DNA of 64,000 nucleotides from Geomonas paludis. GTDB lineage: Bacteria; Desulfobacterota; Desulfuromonadia; Geobacterales; Geobacteraceae. A program made the position numbers and the translations under genes. Each line of letters starts with the position of its first letter. Positions within the stretch are counted from its first letter, which is position 1. Shown here piece by piece: positions 57,595 to 64,000 of this stretch. Below the pieces are notes generated by a model that saw nothing but the letters and a program-made list of their open reading frames with translations, searched no databases and was not told where the DNA came from. Where the stretch lies: NCBI RefSeq assembly GCF_014193585.1, contig NZ_BLXY01000007.1:62001-126000 (forward strand). The letters run 5' to 3'.

Positions 57595-58206
57595 ATGAAC
57601 CACTCCTCAGATCTCATTCTGCCTCACGGAGGGTATCGCAAGCTGCGTAGCTTTGCCGTGGCGCTCGCTGCCTACGACGGCACCATAATCTTTTGCGAGC
57701 GCTTTATAGACAAGCGCTCGCGCACCCACGACCAAATGGTGCAGGCCGCCCGCAGCGGGGTGCAGAACATCGCCGAAGGTTCCCTGGCGTCGGGCACCTC
57801 GAAGAAGACCGAGCTGAAACTTACCGGGGTGGCCCGGGCAAGCCTGGGGGAGCTGATAAGGGACTACGAGGACTACCTGCGCCAGAACAACCTGCCGGTC
57901 TGGGACAAGGAGTCGACCAAGGTGCGCGCCATGCGCGCAAGGCTGGCCGGAAAGCTGACCAAGTCTGTCAGACTGTCCGACAAGTCCGACCGGTCCGACC
58001 GGTCCGACGTCTTTGACGAGCCGCTGCTGGCTGCGCTTGCCGCACTGCGAACCAGCAGCGCGGAGGTGAGCGCCAACATCATGCTCTGCCTGTCCCACCA
58101 GGCAAGTTACCTGCTGAAACGCCAAATGGAGCGCCTCGAAACCGACTTTGTCCAAAAGGGTGGCTTCACCGAAAGGCTCTACAACTACCGCAAAGAACAC
58201 CGCTGA
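57595..58206 (+). CDS. Four-helix-bundle protein (23S rRNA IVP-type)
   Basis: 203 residues. The N-terminal half has the four-helix-bundle family pattern: YRKLRSFAVALAAYDGTIIF, then QMVQAARSGVQNIAEGS and ARASLGELIRDYEDYLR. Function unknown; some homologs are encoded in rRNA intervening sequences, others like this one are chromosomal. A SDKSDRSDRSD stretch (about residues 129-139) is coded by 9-bp tandem repeats like those just upstream of the gene. Start ATG 57595 has GGAGGGG before it; TTG 57583 is an alternative. Confidence 0.85.
   Translation: MNHSSDLILPHGGYRKLRSFAVALAAYDGTIIFCERFIDKRSRTHDQMVQAARSGVQNIAEGSLASGTSKKTELKLTGVARASLGELIRDYEDYLRQNNLPVWDKESTKVRAMRARLAGKLTKSVRLSDKSDRSDRSDVFDEPLLAALAALRTSSAEVSANIMLCLSHQASYLLKRQMERLETDFVQKGGFTERLYNYRKEHR
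57966..58011. repeat. 9-bp tandem repeat inside a coding region
   Basis: TCCGACCGG repeated with a TCCGACAAG variant and a degenerate TCAGACTG start, in frame, coding for Ser-Asp-Arg/Lys units in the four-helix-bundle protein. Confidence 0.8.
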
Positions 58207-58211
58207 CCTGC

Positions 58212-58254
58212 CAAAAAACAAAAGGCGCGGCTGCCGATTGGCTGCCGCGCCTTT
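58212..58254 (-). terminator. Terminator of ligA
   Basis: AAAGGCGCGGC and GCCGCGCCTTT pair around a 12-base loop. On the minus strand it is followed by TGTTTTTTGG, so it ends ligA; read the other way it follows the four-helix-bundle gene but has no T-run. Confidence 0.8.
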
Positions 58255-58275
58255 ACCTACTGCTACCACTGAACC

Positions 58276-60648
<2,373 letters not shown>

Positions 60649-63075
60649 ATGATCGATGCCCCCCGAAAACCGACAACACCTTTGCATTCCCGGCGCCGTC
60701 TAGCTCTTATCGTCCTGATCCTCGTCGTGATCCTGCCCATTGTGGTTCTGTCTCTGCAATATCCAAAACTTGTCTCTGCTGCCAAACGGCAAGGCGATCT
60801 GGCAATGTTGGTTGAAGCGGCCAGCAGCGATGCCAATGCCCGCGCGGCGAAGCCTTGGCGTTTCTGGTATCTGACATGGCGCAGCGACACCCCGTCGTGG
60901 CCAGTCGCGACCTTCCTTACCGCAGAGGTCTACAGGTTGCGCGGCGACCTCGGCAAAGCCAGGAAGATGTACCGCGAACTGGTCGTTTGGGCGGCTGCCG
61001 ATCCGTACCACGACAAGTTGGGGGGGGCAGGTCTTGTTGCGGCAGCGCTGTTGCGCTGGGGGCAGATGGTGGATCTTTCATCGCGGTCCGGTGCAAAAGA
61101 CGCGGAACGATTGCTCCTGATCGGCCCGCCCCTTCTCGAAGCGCGCCTTGTGAGCGGGATGTTCACCACCGATCCCATTGCGGTGGGGTTACCGCAGCTC
61201 GAAGGGGAGATCCGGCGCCTTTTCGCTGTCGTTGCCTGGCGGATGGGGCGCAAAGAAGAGGCGGGAAACCTTTTCTTCTCCTACCTGAAAGTCGGCACGA
61301 CCTCGGGGCATTCCCGCCAAGAGGAAGAGATTTTGAGCTATCTCGTCAAGGAGAAAGGGGTCGCTCCAGAAAAGGTGGCGTTGTACCGAGGCGAGCGGCT
61401 GGTCGTTCTGGGAAGGTATGGCGCCGCGGCGCTTGAACTGGCCGCCGCGGCGAAAAGCAAGGATCTCCAGGTGAAAGTGGAGGCGGACCTGAACCGCGAG
61501 AAGTTGCGGCGGATTGTGCTGCGACACGAGCCGCTGAAATTATGTGCAGACAGTGAGGCTGTCGCCCTTCTTACTCCGGCGATACAGTTTGCGACTGATC
61601 CCGATGTCTCGCAGGAGGCATCGATGCTGCTAGCCACCACGTATGTCCGTGAGGGATGCGGTGCCCTGTACGACTTCCAGGGATTCAAGAAAGCGATGAC
61701 CAGGCTGCTGAAGGAACACCCCCGCGGGGAGAGAGCGGACGATGCACTCAACCGGCTCGCCAAGGAATACCTGAACCTTTACTGGCAACACGGCAACGAG
61801 GATGACTTCAAAAAATCGATGCAGTACTACGACGAACTGGCACAGTTCCCGGGTGACAACCATTACCGCGATTCGATGAGGTTCATGCCCGCGTTGGGCC
61901 ACTACAGCCATGGCGACCCCCGGAGCCTGAAAAAATCTCTGTCCCTGCTTCAACAGCTGGAAAAGGAACGGCCATCGGGCCCCCTGCACATGGCGTGCTT
62001 GTTCTGGAGTGGACGCGTTGCCGAAGAGTTGGGTGACGTCGACAGTGCAAGGGCCTACTTCGGGCACGCGATGGAAGAAGGCCCTTTCAACTACTACGGG
62101 ATTCGCGCACGGATGCACCTGAATGAGGGGGGCGACGCGCGACGGCGACTTGATCTCGACCATGAAACACTGGCAGAGCTCTCGTCGCTGGCACAGGCCG
62201 GCGCAGCTGTGAGTACACAGTTGACAGGAAAGGCTCCTTACCACCTCCGGCTGAAGGACGCCGTCCCTGCCATATACCGCAGTGCCCTCGAACGTTATTA
62301 CCAGACGAGGAGGACATTCTCCCGAAAAAGGCTGTGTGACATGGATATGCAGGAGTTGGAGGCCTCGGGCGCCTTAATGCCCGTACTCCTGTTGCTGTCG
62401 TACCGGTTGGACGCGAAAGCTGCCGCCGCCGCTCCGATGACTGCCGCCAACCGCATCGAGGTGGCCGGATACATCGGGGCGCAGACCAACGACTGGTCTG
62501 CAGCGATGGATATCCTGATTGAAGGGAAATCCTTGCTGGGGGGGCGCGCCCTTGCAAAAGAACCGGGATGGCTTGCGGTGGCCTATCCCCCGGCTTTTAA
62601 GAAGTCCCTGCTGAAGGCGTCCTCCGAGTACGGGCTCCAGCCTGAATTGCTGTACAGCATCGTCCGCACTGAGAGCGCGTTCAATCCTGCGGCTTGGTCC
62701 GAGGCTGGCGCCGTGGGGCTGTTCCAGTTTCTTCCCTCTACCCTTGAGCAGTTGGACAGCGAGTGGCACTTCCTCGCGCAGAAGGATCCCGCCTCGCTGA
62801 ACCTGTACCTGCTCGATCATCGCAAGTGCACTTCTCTTGGGGGGCGCTGGATGCGGAAACTGCTCGACAAGCACGACGGCAATATCCTGTTCGTCTTGAT
62901 AGAACACAATGCAGGTGAGGAGTCGCTTGAATACTGGAAGCAGATGTGGACGAAACGCAGGCGCCTGGATGATTATGAATTCATGGTGGAGACGATACGG
63001 TTTGAGGAGACCAGAAGCTTTGCCAGAGGGCTTTTGACGGATTACTGGATTTCGACCGCCCTTCATCTCTTCTGA
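60649..63075 (+). CDS. Membrane-anchored SLT-type lytic transglycosylase with helical repeats
   Basis: 808 residues. An N-terminal TM anchor (about 16-36, LALIVLILVVILPIVVLSLQ), a long alpha-helical repeat region (about 60-620, TPR-like: ADDALNRLAKEYLNLYWQHG) and a C-terminal SLT domain (about 655-790) with the catalytic Glu in LLYSIVRTESAFNPAAWS and GAVGLFQFLPST. It resembles Slt70 in layout, a doughnut plus catalytic domain, and should cleave peptidoglycan at the periplasmic face. There is no visible ribosome site; codon choice is less GC-biased than upstream genes. The next gene follows within 30 bases, suggesting an operon. Confidence 0.85.
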   Translation: MIDAPRKPTTPLHSRRRLALIVLILVVILPIVVLSLQYPKLVSAAKRQGDLAMLVEAASSDANARAAKPWRFWYLTWRSDTPSWPVATFLTAEVYRLRGDLGKARKMYRELVVWAAADPYHDKLGGAGLVAAALLRWGQMVDLSSRSGAKDAERLLLIGPPLLEARLVSGMFTTDPIAVGLPQLEGEIRRLFAVVAWRMGRKEEAGNLFFSYLKVGTTSGHSRQEEEILSYLVKEKGVAPEKVALYRGERLVVLGRYGAAALELAAAAKSKDLQVKVEADLNREKLRRIVLRHEPLKLCADSEAVALLTPAIQFATDPDVSQEASMLLATTYVREGCGALYDFQGFKKAMTRLLKEHPRGERADDALNRLAKEYLNLYWQHGNEDDFKKSMQYYDELAQFPGDNHYRDSMRFMPALGHYSHGDPRSLKKSLSLLQQLEKERPSGPLHMACLFWSGRVAEELGDVDSARAYFGHAMEEGPFNYYGIRARMHLNEGGDARRRLDLDHETLAELSSLAQAGAAVSTQLTGKAPYHLRLKDAVPAIYRSALERYYQTRRTFSRKRLCDMDMQELEASGALMPVLLLLSYRLDAKAAAAAPMTAANRIEVAGYIGAQTNDWSAAMDILIEGKSLLGGRALAKEPGWLAVAYPPAFKKSLLKASSEYGLQPELLYSIVRTESAFNPAAWSEAGAVGLFQFLPSTLEQLDSEWHFLAQKDPASLNLYLLDHRKCTSLGGRWMRKLLDKHDGNILFVLIEHNAGEESLEYWKQMWTKRRRLDDYEFMVETIRFEETRSFARGLLTDYWISTALHLF

Positions 63076-63102
63076 GTCGTGAGTCTGGAGGTCGATACTG
63101 TC

Positions 63103-64000
63103 ATGAGTGAAGATCAACACGGTTCAAAGTTCGAGCTTACCAAGGTTCAGACAGTTGTGACCATCATCGGTAGCGTTATCGCCAGTATCGTGGCCGCGAC
63201 CGGTCTGATGAAGGGGTGCTGGCACGCAGCGGAGGGGGGCGGAGCCAAAGGCGTAAAGCTGGTGGAGAAGAGGGACGACCTTTACCTGAGGCATTTGAGG
63301 CTACTGTGCGGCCCCCAAAAGAACCTGCAATCTTCCGGGTCTGCACTCGATTTCAAGATCAAGGTCCAGAAGGTCATTCCGTACTACCTGGTGAACACCA
63401 TCAAAAACAAACCTGCGTATTTGTACTGGGCGGTTTATCAGGCCACCACCACCTGCCCTGAATGCATCAATTTGAACATCACGTTGAGTTCGGAGACCAA
63501 GTCGCTTGCCGTCGTGGAGGGGGGTAGCTTCTCCTATGACTCCAGCATCTGCCGGCTTCCGGCAGAGGAGAGTGTGACCGGGAACCATGGGCAGACAACC
63601 ATAAACCCCGATCTGAAATTCATGAAAAGTGACGTTTATGGCACCTTGAGCCTGCAATGGAAACTGACTGCGCAGGCGACCGCTTACAGCGACTCGGTCT
63701 TGATACAGGTACTGCCGGAGAATGTCGTCTGCTGGGATCTGAAGACCCCGGATGACAAGCAGGTTCCCGTTGAATTCATTGTGGCTTCGCTGGCGGCATG
63801 GACAAAGGCGAAGACGCCGGAGATCGACCAACTGGCGACGAGCTACCTGGACGCACCGGACCAGCCGGCCGATAGATGGATGGCGAAGTGTTATCAGGAC
63901 CTCTACGGTGGCAGAACCCACCGTATGGCTGTGCACCCCTACCCGGGAATATGGCCTCCCGCCTCCGAAAACGAGGAGATCAAGCTGCCCCAGGAAGCCC
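63103..64000 (+). CDS. Membrane-anchored protein of unknown function, 3' end beyond window
   Basis: Open from ATG 63103 to the edge, 299 complete codons visible. A short cytoplasmic N-terminus, one TM helix (about 20-42, TVVTIIGSVIASIVAATGLM), then a soluble domain with several cysteines (CPEC, near residue 121-124, and others). The final third (IVASLAAWTKAKTPEIDQLA, ADRWMAKCYQDLYGG, IKLPQEA) loosely resembles the lead-in to transglutaminase-like domains. GGAGG lies 11 bases upstream of ATG. It follows the transglycosylase gene closely, so a shared envelope role is possible but not shown. Confidence 0.65.
   Translation, partial: MSEDQHGSKFELTKVQTVVTIIGSVIASIVAATGLMKGCWHAAEGGGAKGVKLVEKRDDLYLRHLRLLCGPQKNLQSSGSALDFKIKVQKVIPYYLVNTIKNKPAYLYWAVYQATTTCPECINLNITLSSETKSLAVVEGGSFSYDSSICRLPAEESVTGNHGQTTINPDLKFMKSDVYGTLSLQWKLTAQATAYSDSVLIQVLPENVVCWDLKTPDDKQVPVEFIVASLAAWTKAKTPEIDQLATSYLDAPDQPADRWMAKCYQDLYGGRTHRMAVHPYPGIWPPASENEEIKLPQEA

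Overview
The window is about 64 kb of GC-rich, densely packed chromosome. It most likely comes from the Geobacter/Citrifermentans/Geomonas group of Desulfuromonadota; this is inferred from gene content and order, not from a search. Pointers are a PilMNO/GspDEG hybrid secretion operon of the kind tied to metal reduction in Geobacter, a long ftsE-ftsX-envC-ctp run, AcnB as the aconitase, a malic enzyme fused to a phosphotransacetylase-like domain, and several families of small GC-rich intergenic repeats. I found no rRNA, tRNA, CRISPR array, transposase or phage gene.

Layout. 1-6783: a type II secretion / type IV pilus-like operon (ATPase, PilM-, PilN-, PilO- and PilP-like proteins, a secretin lipoprotein with a C-terminal cohesin domain, two pseudopilins). 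6803-11035: ftsE, ftsX, a degenerate-LytM EnvC-type activator and a C-terminal processing protease, together a cell-separation/peptidoglycan unit. 11276-15122: a secreted cohesin plus dockerin-like protein, a succinate-semialdehyde dehydrogenase and FdhD. 15341-22552: acnB, pepF (minus), an orphan Fis-type HTH gene, a YrfG-like nucleotidase (minus) and thrC (minus). 22957-34998: the classical translation/RNA operon rimP-nusA-ylxR/L7Ae-infB-rbfA-nrnA-truB-rpsO-pnp, followed by an M16 protease and dut. 35238-38651: M29 aminopeptidase, YciO-like protein, a small membrane protein, queD and queE. 38921-44519: moxR, a DUF58 gene with no ordinary start codon, a TgpA-like transglutaminase and a large TPR protein. 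44523-47820 (minus): a TonB-like protein and malic enzyme. 48127-50315: HIT hydrolase, ROK kinase and a DsbC-like isomerase. 50308-52042 (minus): an EndoQ/PHP-type protein and a MerR regulator. 52043-52852: an 810-base gene-free stretch with an orphan terminator and palindromes. 52853-58206: RluA-type pseudouridine synthase, three small genes, a response-regulator diguanylate cyclase, etfBA and a four-helix-bundle protein. 58276-60282 (minus): ligA. 60649-64000: a lytic transglycosylase and an unrecognised membrane-anchored protein cut by the window edge; these look less codon-biased than the rest.

Most of the window is core genome. The less ordinary signals are: cohesin domains on both a secretin and a nearby dockerin-tailed secreted protein; 9-bp tandem repeats placed directly after stop codons and once in frame inside a gene; a REP-like repeat forming the C-terminus of FtsE; the startless DUF58 gene; a possible small RNA unit near 52.2-52.4 kb; and the unknown protein at the right edge.
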